Positions 1 to 12,719 of a stretch of DNA of 64,000 bases are shown in pieces. The stretch covers positions 682,001 to 746,000 of the forward strand of contig JAACJM010000006.1 in NCBI GenBank assembly GCA_013368315.1. Reading direction: 5' to 3'. The notes beneath the pieces are model-generated. The model made no database searches and was not told where the DNA came from. It saw only the letters and a list, made by a program, of their open reading frames with translations. Position 1 is the stretch's first letter. Each line of letters starts with the position of its first letter. Both the position numbers and the translations under genes were made by a program. Source of the stretch: Tetrapyrgos nigripes. Its lineage: Eukaryota > Basidiomycota > Agaricomycetes > Agaricales > Campanellaceae.

Positions 1-760
1 AATAGCATGAATATAAGGGAGATGCTTAAGGTCAGCGAAGGAAGGAAGTCTTGAGCGTCCGACAACTTTGTCGAGCTCCTCTTGAGCACGCGTCTGGACC
101 TCCGGGAATAATATCATGGCGAAGATAAACCACATCATCGAAGTTGCTGTCTAAACGAGGTATGAAGATGAGTTTGACCGTCTAGTCTTGTTATACGGTT
201 ATAGGTGGTGTGATACTGACAGTCTCATGGGCAGCAGAGCTATATACTTCTGTGAGCCCTATCAGTTACGTCAATATACTGAAGAACTTACTATAGGGCA
301 CCTGCAAGCCACGAACACTCTCGATCAGATAGCTTGCTGTTGGCTTGATTTTCAGCAAGAGTAACGCAAAAGCTAGGGCGTTGTTCTTGGCCGCTCTCCT
401 GGTAATGAAAAGAACTGTAGTCAGCACGATATCAGCCATCGTGAAGGACAAGTCATTGGCGTACGACTTGTTTCTTGATGTTCAGGAATGGTCGCTCGAA
501 GTAGGCATTCAATTCTTCGAAAAATTCCTCCGCATCTTGTCGCCATTTTGAAAATGACCGAGGCAGACCCTGCAGGAAGGGAAGTATTTCTACGAGGTGT
601 GCACCAGGGATCATAGCAACGGATATTTTTTCGTTGAAATCATTCATCCGCTGGATCGAGGGATCCTGAAATGACTGTATGAGGGGGAAATCGTTCATCT
701 TCGTCCAGCAGATTCGCCCAGCAAATTCGCCAATCAAATATGAAGATGTATTAAATCTCG
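1..760 (-). pseudogene. Cytochrome P450, 5'-truncated fragment running off the window
   Basis: The minus strand reads as the middle of a fungal cytochrome P450 monooxygenase, a haem enzyme normally anchored in the ER. An exon near 453-742 carries the F-G region (IPGAHLVEILPFLQGLPRSF, then FSKWRQDAEEFF). The next exon (about 294-400) has SFCVTLAENQANSKLSDREC and leads into the I helix. After an intron the I helix reads SAAHETVTTS, a variant of the AGx(D/E)T oxygen-activation motif. A further exon gives FPEVQTRAQEELDKVVGR and LPYIHAI, the stretch before the K helix, where the window ends. The haem-binding cysteine lies outside. The first 180 or so residues (membrane anchor, A-E helices) are missing: only about 150 bases separate the first P450-like codons from the stop of the next gene. 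This therefore looks like a truncated copy rather than an intact gene. The family is sure; decay is inferred. Confidence 0.72.
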
Positions 761-945
761 AGATTATCCCTGTCAAGTCCCGGTCGAGAATCAGGGTCAA
801 GATCAGGTTCTGGACTGCTTTCTTCGGTGGGCTTCAGTGGGTCATATGAACGAGCTCAAGTCCAAGCGCGACGTCAACTCGTGTGGCTTGTCGTATCGAT
901 TACAAGTTTAGACCAAGTGTCTGAAGGTCTGACTTAGCATAAAGG

Positions 946-2593
946 CTACGCTCTTCCCCCTTCCGTTCCCCTACTCGCCAACCACGTTTCTGGACCCTAA
1001 ATCACAGACAGTTATCATCAACACATTCCTGAATTCAAGGCCAAGACTTCGAGACGGTGATGAAAACAAAAGAAGAAAGAAAAGACTCACCCTCCGATTA
1101 TTCATCCTCTGATTCTTAATCCTCCTCATGAACCATTCTTCCGCTGTCTCCGCCTTCTCAGGTTCACCCGAGTTGATATTACTAGTCGAATCGTTATCCA
1201 CCTGTAACCGATCCAAATGATCTTTAATCACCCGACTCTCCCTTTCATCTCCCAAAGCCCTCAAAACGACGCTATTACCAGGTCTAGTGAAATAAACGAG
1301 GGACCAGCGGTCGAGGGTTGATTGGGGGCCGGGGGGTGGACTAACGATAGGGGTAAGGATAGATAGAGGATGTGGACGGGGTATGGATATTGAGTAGTTC
1401 CAGGAATCCAAAATGAGGGGTATGATTAACAAATAGTTTGATCAGCAAAGAGAGAGAAAGGACGACGTACACGACACGATGAATATTAGAATGCAAAATC
1501 CCTCCACTAAACACCGACAAAGCGTCTCCGACGTTACAAATCGCGTGGCCTTGGATGGGCTTCAAAGAAAACAGAAAAACAAAAACAAAGAGGAGTCAGT
1601 CTTTCAGCCTGAGTTTACCACCGACCAACCATTAACCCAAAGCTGAAAATTAGAAAGGTAGAAAAGCGAAGATATCTCACCTTGACATACTGCCATTCGT
1701 CCACACCAGGAGGTAAAACCTGTAACCCACCCAACCTATTGTGTAGAAAGCTCAAGGAGCCGAAATCCGTATGGGCTCCGATGGCCATTTTGCCTTCGTC
1801 TTTACTGTTGACTCCTGCGTCTGCCTCTACTTCCCGATTCAAATTTAAGCTCGCAGGGCTCTTAATCACCCTCGCCTCACTTGCACTAAACTCTTCCTTC
1901 ATACTCTTATGAAACGAAGCAAGCGTCCCATCCGATAACCCAAGCTTCGTATTAAAAACCTCCATAATTGTATCGTTGATTTCGGTGGATTTGCGGATGA
2001 ATGGGACAATGGTTGAGGACATACGAGTGTTGATGGTGGATGGGTAACCGTGACCAGGGTATGGACGACGGGGTGGTTCGCCATTGGGCCAAGGCCACGA
2101 GAGAGCATCGTCTTTCGCGATGTTGATGAACTCGACGGTGTCCTTGATGCCGGAGGCGGAGACGGCGTTGGCTCCGGCGGCTTTGTATCTGTGGGTTGGA
2201 TGAGGCAAAAGGATTAGATAGAGAACGGCGACGATATGCCGGAGAGACGGCGTGAGTAGCACCACGCACCCGAACGAAAGTCCTTCGTCTCCTTGTTCAT
2301 ATTTCATCTTCTCATCCAGAGGAAGGTTCATAGTCTCTTCTCCCATATCGAACATGGCGTTGACTTCGTTATCTACGCCGTGGTTCTTGAGACTGTCTCA
2401 TCATTAATGAATGTCTCGATGTTGAACACAACGCTGGAACAAGTACTCACTACCAAAACCCAAGGGTCGTCGCTGCAGTCCAGAGTTTGTCTTCTTCTGA
2501 TTTGTTCTTGGCTTTCAGGAGATTGTAGTCGATAATTAGAAGAGGATGAGTTGGAACGTTGTCGGGAAAAGGAGGTAATGTTGGTACAGGCAT
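946..2593 (-). CDS. Isopenicillin N synthase-like 2-oxoglutarate/Fe(II) dioxygenase
   Basis: A six-exon gene joins into 387 residues without a break: 2593-2451, 2392-2270, 2188-1681, 1559-1471, 1340-1091, 996-946. Introns are 57-89 bases except 94 for the last, all GT-AG. The N-terminal DIOX_N region ends LGFWYLKNHGV. The catalytic jelly roll has the iron ligands HTD (in GAHTDFGSLSFLH) and the later H of HSNIHRVVPPPG, followed by YFTRPGNS, whose arginine should bind 2-oxoglutarate. The C-terminus GPETWLASRGTEGGRA is usual for the basidiomycete branch of this family. Members oxidise small molecules with oxygen and 2-oxoglutarate; the substrate cannot be read from sequence. The start at 2593 is supported by a proline-rich N-terminus that runs straight into the DIOX_N domain. 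It lies tail-to-head with the P450 fragment. All conserved residues are present, so it looks functional. Confidence 0.9.
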
Positions 2594-3432
2594 CGTAGTT
2601 CAAGGTTGAAGCTGAGTGTAACTTGTCCTTCTGGTGTTTGATGTTGAGCGAGTCTTTATATATGCTCTTGACCGTCCGATAGAGTCGTCCTATGTGTGCA
2701 TTACAGCGGGGAATACCTCATGATAGTATACACTACAGAATCTGAAGAGACGCCGTAGGTAGGCGATGTATAGTTTATTAGAACAGAGCATAGGGAGCAA
2801 ACACACCTAGAATCCAAGACTGACCAACACCTCAGTGTCCCAACCACGTCCATACTAACTGAGCTCAACTGCAGCATTTGGCAAGCATAAGCCTGATGAG
2901 TCAAACCTCCGATACCCGTCACTTCAGCGCATTAGCTTCTCTCGAACCAGTGTGAGCTCTAGTAATGAGAATGACAACGTTAGCACTGTGAGAGTCGCGA
3001 CCGATCCCCTCGCACCGTTTTGGCCTCCTGAGAATCATACACCGGAATTTCTTTGAGCAAGTACTGTGCATGACACCGACTTGCAGGCATAAGGCCATTA
3101 ATTTGCTAGTCCAGGAGTGTCCAAGTCTTGAGAAGAGCGAGGAAACAAAAGTCTGTCACGGTCTAGTCGTCGATGTTGGACGCGAACTTCAAGCAAGATT
3201 TTGAATTTGCTCGTGTTTGGAATTGGGGGTATCGCCCTTTGGGCCTGAAGGCCTGAACATTAACAGTTCCCTTGCTTCGCCTGCTCCAATCAATCTTCGT
3301 TCATCAGTATCTCTACTATATACATACTCAAACACAATGAAAGGAGTGGCTTCAGTGACCTATGAATACACCGAAATAATAAATAAGCAATAAGTAAATG
3401 CTACAAAACTTGTGTCTTTCATATTTCTTCAA
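2594..3432. other. Intergenic, no gene seen
   Basis: Only short open frames with no family features lie here. The stretch upstream of 2593 should hold the oxygenase promoter. The stretch near 3350-3432 is AT-rich and is probably the 3' end of the next minus-strand gene. Confidence 0.5.
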
Positions 3433-5175
3433 TTACTTCGCAATCCCAACCATCTCAGAATCCTGGGCACAATACCCTAGCCCATGCCGATGAACATGAC
3501 CATGTACGCACTCAGACCCATCTTCCACATCGCAATCCAACATCGACTCATTCGTCGTCGACAGCTCTACTCCTCTCGACGCATACGTGTACATCTCCGT
3601 GCTCAACGTCATGTTATTCACACCACTATCATGATTATGACCACGGCCATGACGATATCCCTGATGAAAACTCCAACTCGCACCAGTTCCAAACGCATCA
3701 TGCACATTATAATACGCTCGTGTGTCCATCCCGTGTGCATGTCCCAACGGTCCAGCCTGATAGCCATAGCTAGATCTCTCTAAAATCCTACCAAGCCTCG
3801 CATCTCGGAACACCGCACAGGCGAGAGCACTGAGGATAGCTACTTGGGGTACATCTGCGATAAGGCGGTATGCGGTGGGTATAGAGGGGATGTAGAGCAA
3901 GAGGGTGGTTGAGAGGGATGCGATGAGTGTTATCCTGGATATAATGAATATGATAGGTAAGTGTCGACGAGAAAAAAGCTATTAGTACTAGGAAGAATCA
4001 ATCACTCACAGATAAAGCATCTGCCCATCCATAAACAATGCTCTACTAAACTTGGGTAGACTCTTCCCTAGAACATACCTCTCCGTCGTTTTCTTCAGCC
4101 CATTCACTGTGTTCACTGGCAAATTCACTCCCGAACCCCCATGATTAGCGTCGTGCTCCCCGTCGTCTTTTGACTGCCCCAATACCGAATTCTGATTCTG
4201 ATCTCCCCCTGGACCACTCATTGTTGGCATATCGACACGCATTGTCACCCCACTCTCCCCAAACCTAAACAACCTCCATGAAATCGCCACAAACACACAC
4301 GTATCATGCACCAACGCGCCTATCGCCGTGACGCTAGCATATTTAATCTTAATCCCATCTTCTAAACACCACAAGGTCCCACCGAAATCCACAGACAAGG
4401 TGTGAGAAATGAGAAGGACGGTTAGCGATGCACAGGCTACGTTGGCGAGCCAGAGGAGGAAGAAGAGGATGATGATTATGCTATTTGAGTTGTTGGTAAT
4501 TGGGGAGAATATGGAACTGGAAGGATGATGATGGGATGAGGAGGAGGGAGAGGAGTAAATTGCTCGAAGGCGGAGGAAGAACAGGAGAGTCACGGAGGAG
4601 AGGGATATGACGACGAGGAATTGGGTGGATTTGGAGAGGGCGTAACAGTTTTTTATTCGAGCGGCTGAAGATCAGGATTCAAAAGAAGGACATGGAGGGG
4701 GGAAGGAAGGGTAAGTCAGGATTTTTGGTGTGGAAGGTGGTCAGAAACAAGAGACGCACTTAATGACAGAGTATGTGATAATATGAAACCCAGTGAAGAT
4801 AATCTGCGTTATTCAAGGAAGAATTCGAACAAGCTCTGATTAGTACACCCAGATCACTGGCACAACGATACACGCCACCAAGCTCCAACACGCCCCAAAC
4901 CCGCTCATTCAAGCCTCAGCCTAGCCCGCACTCAACACTCACCTAGCAACAAAATAAACCACCGTCGGAAACGGTCTCGATTTCGATCTTTTTAAAAGTT
5001 GATAATCTTCTCCGAGGTGGGAACATATATCCCATATGTACATCCCTAATGTGGCTGTAGCGACGCATAGGGTTATTTGGAGTTGGTGGAATTGGGCTTC
5101 GGGGAACCCGAAGGAAGAGAGTGATGATTCCATTGATGAAGACCCGGTGGGGAGAGCACCAGCGTCGGCGCTCAT
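3433..5175 (-). CDS. DUF6533 family multi-pass membrane protein
   Basis: This agaricomycete family has an N-terminal DUF6533 signature in the first two membrane segments, then five more helices; the function is unknown. The first exon (5175-4943) has LGMYIWDICSHLGEDYQLL and ends PTVVYFVAR. A short exon follows (LSSLGFILSHTLSL), then a long exon near 4660-4010 with VVVISLSSVTLLFFLRLRAIY and IILFFLLWLANVACASLTVL. That exon ends in SLPKFSRALFMDGQMLYL, a stretch shared with the copies at 56.5 and 59.3 kb. The last exon (to 3433) has LLLYIPSIPTAYRLIADVP, then ACAVFRDARLGRI and a long hydrophilic tail rich in H, G and S. The ATG at 5175 is chosen because the upstream in-frame methionine (5304) would add a low-complexity extension. 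Three related copies lie at 53-60 kb, but this one is the most diverged. Confidence 0.82.
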
Positions 5176-6813
5176 CGTGGTAGAGGATGTGCAGGGAAGT
5201 GTGTTGGGAGAGTGGGGATGGGGAACGCGGGGGAAAGAGAGTGACAGAAAGAAAGCAAGAGAGAGGGGGGAAGAGAGAGAGAAGGACGAAGCAAACGTAT
5301 TCATTCTTTACATATGCATGGATCCTTCAGTTTAATCCAATACTGCAACACAAACTCGCACATCATAGATCGCACATCATAGACGCTCTTCCTCTTCTGA
5401 TTCAGATTCGTGATAGACAGATCATCTTTTGTTTGTTTCAACGACATATGTACATCTATCTATCTACATACGCATGTGTACACATGGCTGAATTCTGATT
5501 GCTCCCGTCCGAGTTACCGTGCTAACACTGGGGGCGACAGTGAGAGCAAAGGGATACCGTCCGGTGTACTAATTCGACGCCGACGCCGACGTCTGTGTCG
5601 ATGTAATCCATACGCATATCGCATTATATGTATGCGTACTGACACTACGGTGTCACCGGTCACCAATCATGCGTCATGATACATACATATATGTAGTGCC
5701 ATGTGTGTCGGTATGTATGATATGATCGCATTCAAGTGATGCTTGATCAATACCTCAAAAGTACTATGTGGAGCTATCAGTGAAGTACCGCATTTGAGGC
5801 AGGTACATAGGTTTGATGAGTGGAAGTAGGTACTAGTCAAACTAGAACCAGGTACCAGGTATTACCGTGAAACGCGTACAAGTTGCGTACAAGTTGGTAA
5901 AGTAGTCACTTGCGTTTTTATATGAGGTGTCGATATTCCGATTCGTCAAACTGGTTTATGTTTGAATTGTCCTATCTACACTTAAAAGTTATTGAGAGTT
6001 GATTGAAAATTGAGAGTTCGAGTAAATTCAGAAGAGAAAGAGTACACAGACGGCCTGAGCACCGATACCGTGCGTCGACTCGGATATAGCCATCTGCCTT
6101 GACCAATGAGTTGAGTATCTTGGGGGTGTCCTTTTCTGCGTTCTATATTTCAGAAGCCAAAAGCCAAGTCACGGCAATAATACCTACCCCTACCGGAGGG
6201 AGCGCTGAACGCCAAGCCTGGTTCATAGGTCCTTTCGTCCTAGAATGAGCGTTGGACTCAGTACGACGATACAGATACATGGAAGTTGAGACCACCTCAC
6301 CTCACCTCACCTCGACCAAGCTCCGAGTCCTTGCAGTTGCCCCGGCAAGCAAATCAGAGTGCTCAGTGAGTACGAGTCTGCAAGTTGAAGACTAAGTCAG
6401 GGTCCCGTCCTAGTGATGCATGCGGTGGCGGCGACGTTGAGTACAATATTTGAGTCTTTGAGTCTTTGAGTAATAAATATCACCTCACTCTCTTGACTTG
6501 ACCGCACCGCTACGACATGCGATGCCATCTTTCGTGGTGCGTGATACTGATATACATAACTCAGAGTGCCTAGACCATAACAGCGAACGAAAACTTATCG
6601 TGTTGATCCTTCCTCTCGAGTCTTTCGGTACGTACCTACCCTGTCTTTCATCCTCTTTTCTTCGTGTTGATCCTTCCTTGTGTTTTTCAGTACAGCTCGC
6701 ATACATTTTTTTGCGCAAAGTACCACATGTGCTCAAAGTCGTGCACGCTCCGGTTATACCCAAGGGATAGATGCCATGCCTTGTCACACCCAAACCGAAC
6801 CAAGAACTCGTCA
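5176..6813. other. Intergenic, no gene seen
   Basis: About 1.6 kb without a convincing reading frame. It has short simple repeats, including CCTCA repeats near 6296-6312 and TTGAGTC repeats near 6448-6470. The promoter of the DUF6533 gene should lie at the left end, and the MFS gene's 3' flank at the right. Confidence 0.5.
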
Positions 6814-9099
6814 TCAATTACTGGCTGCAGTCGAAAATCCAACATCAATCCAAGCCCTCAACCTATCACCAAAGCGTATGACGATCCATAGAATACTGGT
6901 GAAAGAGAATTTTCAATCAGTCCAGCGCACACGAAAAAAAGACAGAGTCACTCACGCGAAACCGAATACAAGTGACCCAACCGCCGCTATAACGTTGGTC
7001 CAAAACACTCCAATTGCTTCGACCATAGGTAAGATTGGTACAATCAAGAGAGATATCAATATCGAACGGAATGCGCTGTTGAGATACGGTTGTAGGTCAG
7101 GGTCAAAACAGAAAAATAGGTCAGACCGCTAGTGAGCAACTCACTTATTAGCAGCAATACTCTCCGCGCTCCTCTGGTGCAATATATCCACAATATATGC
7201 CGCTATCGGGCTCAGCACCATATCAACACCGATGCCATTCATGAACAAAGAAATGAGACAGAAGATGAGGCCAACCTGTCAAAGACGGGAGAGTCAAAAA
7301 CACAATCATTATTGTGCAAACTGGTATATGTGACTAACCATTCCAGTTCCCCATGTAGCTCCAATTCCAACCCCAACCATACTAAGTGGGACGAGTAAGC
7401 CTGCTCCAATGAAAGTTCCACGCAGACGGTCCTCGGGGTACCATACCCCGCCTCGAGAGGCCCGGTATTTGAGAACAATCCGATCAGAGAGATGACCCGC
7501 CAGGGGCGCAGTGACTGGGTTTGCGAGTAAGGGATGTCAGACAAACGGTTGACGAGACAAACGGAAGAAAGCCTATTCACTCAAGTTGCCGACTCCGATA
7601 GGAATGTAACACATCCCTAAAGCTGCTTGCGACTTGATATTGTACCTGGCTCCCTATACAGTGATCTCTCGTTCAGATAGATGTAGACAGACTTCACAAA
7701 TAACAGGTCTTACAACAGTATACGCGAGTGGAACCAGAAGGACTGTGCAGACGAGAAAAAGTAAATTAGCTCTAGCTCATATAAATGGGCATGCAGTAGC
7801 TTACCATAATCTGTAATTAACGTTGCTGTTCCTGCTACGGCCTGCGGTGCATATCGGTCAGAGAGAGCAAAAAATCAAACAAAGAGCAGTGCACTGACCA
7901 CTCCCAGTAAGTTTGGACTTCTCAGCAACAAGAGCTGTTTGAAGGGGTTAATCCACACAAAGCCTTTCAACTCTGACTCCGGCTTTCCCTGCGCTTGAAG
8001 CTCTTGACGGCGCTTCTCGATACCTATAGGTAGCATGGTGCATATAATGAAGCGAAAAAGTTGCATAAAAACGGTTAGTGCAACGCTGTCATACGAATTT
8101 CAGAGCAACATACCTCTATTTCCTGGAATGCTCGTCTCCGGGAAAAAGACGCACATCAGAAGGAAGAAAAGGAAACCAAAGAATCCTAGACCAAGCTGCA
8201 TGATGCGCCACGAAAAGAATTGTGTAACGAGGCCTGTTGGAACTTTCAGTCACATTCTCCGGCATAGGATTGAATCAGAAAAAGTAAGAGCCAGCTGGTG
8301 CTTCGAAAATATGCTCTGAATAGGGGATAGACACAAAAGACTCCGGATACTACTCACCGCCAACGAACGGTGCTAACGCAGGTCCAAGAAGAGTAGCACT
8401 GAAGAAGATCCCCATGGCAGTCCCTCTCTCCTCCAATTGATAAATATCCCCTATAACTCCCGCACCAACACTAAGTCCAGGAGCACCACCCATTGTTTGA
8501 AGAAATCGCCAGATCACGAGGTATTCTATGGAAGGCGAGAGAGCAACGCCAATGGAACCAATGGTAAGAAGAGGGAGACCAACGAGGTAGACAGGTTTGC
8601 GGCCATCTATAGCAAGTTTACTCAAAGTCAGAGAAAACAATGAGAAGAGAGATTATGGCACCCACAAAAACCAGAATACGTCGCTCCAAACAGAGCACCT
8701 ATACAAGCAGCTAGAACAGAAATGCTGACAGTGAGGCTAACCACGGAGCCAGTGGTCCCCAAATCTTCTGCGATGTCCGGAATTGTTGGAAGGAAGGAGC
8801 CTGACACGAACACTTTCGTCGCCAAATCAGTCAGTCAGTGTCGGCTTTTAGCTGCAAATTCGTGTCTACTGTGACGAGAGAGAATCAGACTCACCAGGTA
8901 GCAGACCACAACACGAAATCATCCCTACAATTGCCAATTTTCGCTCCTTTGAAAACTGCTCATGATAGGCAGGTGTGTTTTCGCTGGTTGTTGTTGTTCC
9001 ATAGTTGTTGACCGACTGGTTGAGCAAGTTTGCGTTTGGATTTTGTTCTGGGTCATGTACATGAGGGTCATAGACGAGTCCTGTCTCCTCGCTCGTCAT
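6814..9099 (-). CDS. Major facilitator superfamily transporter, DHA1 drug:H+ antiporter type
   Basis: A multi-exon gene. Exon 1 (9099-8895) has a hydrophilic N-terminus and enters the first helix (MISCCGLLPG). Exon 2 starts at 8800 with SFLPTIPDIAEDLGTTGSVV. The splice into the next exon creates GFYGRKPVYLVGLPLL, the loop 2-3 motif A. GLSVGAGVIGDIYQLEERG and GIFFSATLLGPALAPFVGG then match the conserved helices 4-5 (motif C region). Later exons give FVWINPFKQLLLLRSPNLLG, the central loop with SDRIVLKYRASRGGVWYPED, and GATWGTGMVGLIF. The last exon ends FGDRLRAWIDVGFSTAASN with stop at 6814. This matches 12-helix plasma-membrane exporters that use the proton gradient to expel drugs or metabolites. 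It lies near the oxygenase and the P450 remnant on the same strand, which might mark a small metabolite cluster, but no biosynthetic core enzyme is visible. Confidence 0.88.
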
Positions 9100-12089
9100 C
9101 CCAAGATAGCGAAGCTGATAAGTAGAGGGGCCAAGATAAGATCGTCATATGTTATACTTGAGTAGCTTATGTTGGACCTTCTTTAAATTTAAAATCACGC
9201 AATACTTATGGAACGGGCCGGAAGCGCTCATAATGATTATAGGAAAGACGGTTTGTATATTTCGCCTGCTACATCTGGATTGGTACATCGAGAACATTGG
9301 AATGAGATTCGGAAGTGGTCCTGGGATATAACCCAGAAAGGGTTCTCCGAGGGTGTCATCACGATTCACGCCCATATGTTGGCGACTGTAACAGTTGACA
9401 ATGAAGTGGAGAGACTGGACCAGAGAGCAAAGTGAAAGTTGAGTTGGTCAAGGATGCATCGCATCTGAGTAATATAACTTGATGAGACGAGGCCTAGGTG
9501 CGGTGTTGGGAAGGTTTTGCTAGAAGATTTTGTGTATTCGGGAGTCTGTACACTGTACAACGAAGAGCATCAGCGATGGTAACCTTATGACGCGGAAGAT
9601 GGACGACGGGAGGCAGGCAGGCAGCCAGAGAGGATGAAAAGAGGCCAGAGAGGAGAAGGAGCTGTATGCACATGCGTAAAAGAGAAGACAAGTCAAACGT
9701 CAAACTCACTCGGCTTGCATTTGGCCCCAATGATCAAACCAACCCAACCAGCGTCGCATGTCCAGGACTCCAGGCTCGTCATCCTTCCTTCCTGACGATT
9801 CATTTTACAATAGCCAGCCCACTCTCGCCAACAACGTCAGCCGTCAATATTGGGTATCGAGTATCGAGGTTGTGACAGGTACCAACATGGGTTGGAGACA
9901 GGAGGGACGTCGATGAGTACGCGCGTATGCTACCGGGGACTATACCCAGACGCGCCAGGAACTGTGTTGACTCGGCTTGTGAAGAGGGAGGTTTCCTGAT
10001 GGCGGAAGGGGAATGGAGGGACGGATGGTGTGCTCGAGATGCAAGGAGGAAGATTGTGGCAGCGTGACGAGTTCCGGCAATCAAGCTTCCCAGTGAAAAA
10101 CGACACAGACGAGAGCTGACTGAAACCGACCAAAACCGACTGGATCCGATCCAAACCGAAATGGTGGGCCTTGTCGGCTCCAGTCGGTAGTAGTCGTAGG
10201 GACTCGTAGAATTTTACATGCAGCATGACGGATTCTGACTGGATCTGGCTTGACCCGACTAGTTTGCGCTGGTTACGGCACTCGATTATGCCTGTGGTGT
10301 CAGATAGCGTCGGACCTAATCAGAATTTAGCAGATTTCAGTGGGCGTTTCGTCTCAGGCAGTATCAGATGTGGTCAGAATAACACATATAATTATCAGGT
10401 TCTACATATACAATATCTGACGATATCAGACTACATCGGAGTACTACGTAGTACTACTGGCTAGAAAGCCAAAGCTGAATAGAGTTCACCAAGTCCGCAG
10501 TGGTACAAAACACAAAGTAGAAGAGGGATAGGGTGAACAGCGAAACTCTGAAAAGCGAAGAGTAAGAATGGCAACAACAATAAACAAGAAGAGTACATAC
10601 CACACATTGTTCTTGTGCTCATCGGCCGGTTTTCGATATGCCTAAAGTCAACATTAGTATTTAGTAGGGACTAGAGCGAAAGTTGAGACGAACCGCTTTA
10701 ACTTCGGAGGTCTGTTGAGATCAAGCTGAAAAGTGAGACAGAAATCGAGGTAGAGACAAAAGGCGTGTTAGCGTTACTCAATTGCAAAAGAAAGTATGTA
10801 TGCACCTGCAGCAGCCTGTATTTCAGGCCAGGCTGTCACTTCACTATCTTGAGCGTCCCATCCATCCATCCTGCCTGCATACAACTTCACCTAGCAAAGA
10901 GCCCTGCCTCATATTCCACGTAACTATCTTCTAGAAGAATGGTTGTCAAGTTGTTGACATGTTTGACACGTTCTGGTAGGCTGTTATGGTGTTTGGTGAT
11001 ATCCAGTAGTGTTGGTGGGTAAGGGAGATAGAACCTCGCACGTTAGCCCACCATAGAGAAACAGTCGAGAATGATGATACCTTGGAGAAGAGAGGGGGAG
11101 GCATTGTGGGAGGGAGAAGAAGGGAGAGGAGAGGGTGGGGAGATGTGGAAGGGACGAAAGGACGCGTTATCCATGTTATCCACGTTGCACAAAGCGGAGT
11201 TTGAAAAGCTGGTTTAGGGCCGGACAAGGACAAGGAATTTGGACTTGGTAGAAAAAAAGAGGACATGGTGTGATGACAGGGAAAGACCCGGTGATTGCAT
11301 TATGAATAGTGGTGTAGTTTCCAGTACTTGCATCAAAGGGTAGGAATGTGACAACATGAAGATTGAGTGGTTAGTGAGGTGGTAGACTCCGAAAGAAGAT
11401 TGGGCAGTAAGTAGACAGTCACGAAGAGACAAAAGTACTCAATTGAAAAGAAAACCTAGTAAAGAACAGATGTGCAGATGTGGAGCTGAACTGAGAGACT
11501 TCCACAGAAATACCAAGTCACTAGCAGAAACAAACCTGCATTCTGAACTGAGAGCCTGAACTATCAATGCGCAAGAGAGGGTAGCAAAGAGAAATAGAGG
11601 ACAGGCCATGAGAGCAAAAAAGAGTTCGAATGTGGGATACAAGCTGGTATGAATTTAATTTGGAAAGTAGATAGATCTAGACCTAGCGTGCTTGTCCGCA
11701 TGTCCGATCTTAGTGCTGTCTTCTCCGATCAACCTTTCAGCTGAGGATTGTGCTGCCTACATGTTCCTATGCCCATGAATAGGGGCTATCCCACACTTCA
11801 CTGTCCCTTTGGGTCACACTAGTGGTACTAGTCATTAGAATAGGATTCAAAAGCCTTTGTAGGCTATCTTTATTATTAGGTGGGTCTGCTATCATAACTC
11901 CAACTCATACATATCTATCATAGTACTTAGAATGAGTTGTTTCTCCATTCATAAGCACTTAATATTATGGTATCATTGTTTTCTAGTCCCGCTAGGTCTT
12001 AACTAGCAGTTCAGGGCTCACCCTAGTCCTCTTATTCCCTTAAAGAACGTCAAAACTGATATTATGGACCAAAATCTAAGTATGTGTAC
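9100..12089. other. Gene-poor region, no supported gene
   Basis: Open frames here are short and have no family features. A stretch at 10,450-10,960 (minus) contains splice-like signals and peptide-like pieces such as AYRKPADEHKNNV, but I could not join them into a frame. From about 11,700 onward the sequence is AT-rich and degenerate and leads into the LINE remnant. Position 10,100-10,350 repeats CCGAC/GACTGG words. Confidence 0.45.
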
Positions 12090-12216
12090 GGTGATTTTGT
12101 ATGGTGTATCAACAGTCCAGCCCTGGACTTTATTCCCATCTTCCTATTTGATCAAGACATTGTGCCTATAGTAGAAGACTATGTCTATGTCAGAATGAAG
12201 CTCCATTCAGGAAACT
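12090..12216 (+). mobile_element. LINE (non-LTR retrotransposon) remnant, left part
   Basis: The plus strand reads LFDQDIVPIVEDYVYVRMKL, resembling the segment of agaricomycete LINE reverse transcriptases just after the catalytic core (consensus: displayed position, 'KYVGV', then a phrase on the object's border). The frame stops at the copia insertion at 12217. It continues in phase from 19064 if one copy of the 5-base target duplication is removed, giving LHSGNFSVFSSVAAPHYESK. That makes these two pieces one element. The 5' limit cannot be seen: upstream sequence is too decayed. Confidence 0.62.
12212..12216. repeat. Target site duplication AAACT (left copy)
   Basis: AAACT at 12212-12216 is repeated at 19064-19068, directly outside both LTR ends. 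Five bases is the usual duplication for Ty1/copia integrase. Confidence 0.85.
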
Positions 12217-12577
12217 TATAGAGAACGGGTACAAGTTAGTACTTAGGTACCAAGGAGTCACACAATACGGTGTAGATGACTGGATTGATACAGTACCTAT
12301 AGAGAACAGGTACAAGTTAGTACTTAGGTACTGTATATAAATATGTATGATCAGTAAAATATAGAATACACACCCCAGGAGTCACACAATACAGTGTAGA
12401 CGACTGGGGTGTTTGGTACGATATGGCTAGGTATATGTGAGGCAGGCGTAAGCTACAGATCACAAATGTGTGCCTTGGAGTATGAGATAAGGAAGTAAGG
12501 ATAGGAAGAAAGAAACGGATACTTCTAAAATGGAAATTGGCCTTGTAGCCCCTATCTAGGGACTCTTGTTCTCAACA
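12217..12577 (-). repeat. Copia LTR, 3' copy (left)
   Basis: On the minus strand it opens TGTTGAGAAC and closes GTTCTCTATA. It pairs with 18689-19063. It contains repeats of GTACAAGTTAGTACTTAGGTAC and a TATATAAATA box. The inner end at 12577 is followed directly by the polypurine tract. Confidence 0.87.
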
Positions 12578-12590
12578 CTCCCCCTGAGTC
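12578..12590 (-). promoter_or_regulatory. Polypurine tract of the minus-strand copia element
   Basis: The minus strand reads CTCAGGGGGAG immediately before the TGTTGAGAAC start of the LTR. This is the typical second-strand primer in copia elements. Confidence 0.8.
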
Positions 12591-12719
12591 CCTAGACTCT
12601 TCTATCCAACCGTTAAGCCCAATTCCTTCACAAACTTCTTGAATAACGGACGACTCAACGACTTAGTCATCACATCAGCAACATTCTCCTGAGTAGAGAC
12701 ATGTCAGAATTCCAACTCC

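Noticed and set aside
10450..10960. Small spliced gene on the minus strand (AYRKPADEHKNNV and nearby pieces)
   Set aside because: Splice-like signals are present but every join tried gave a stop or a frame clash, so no gene is called.
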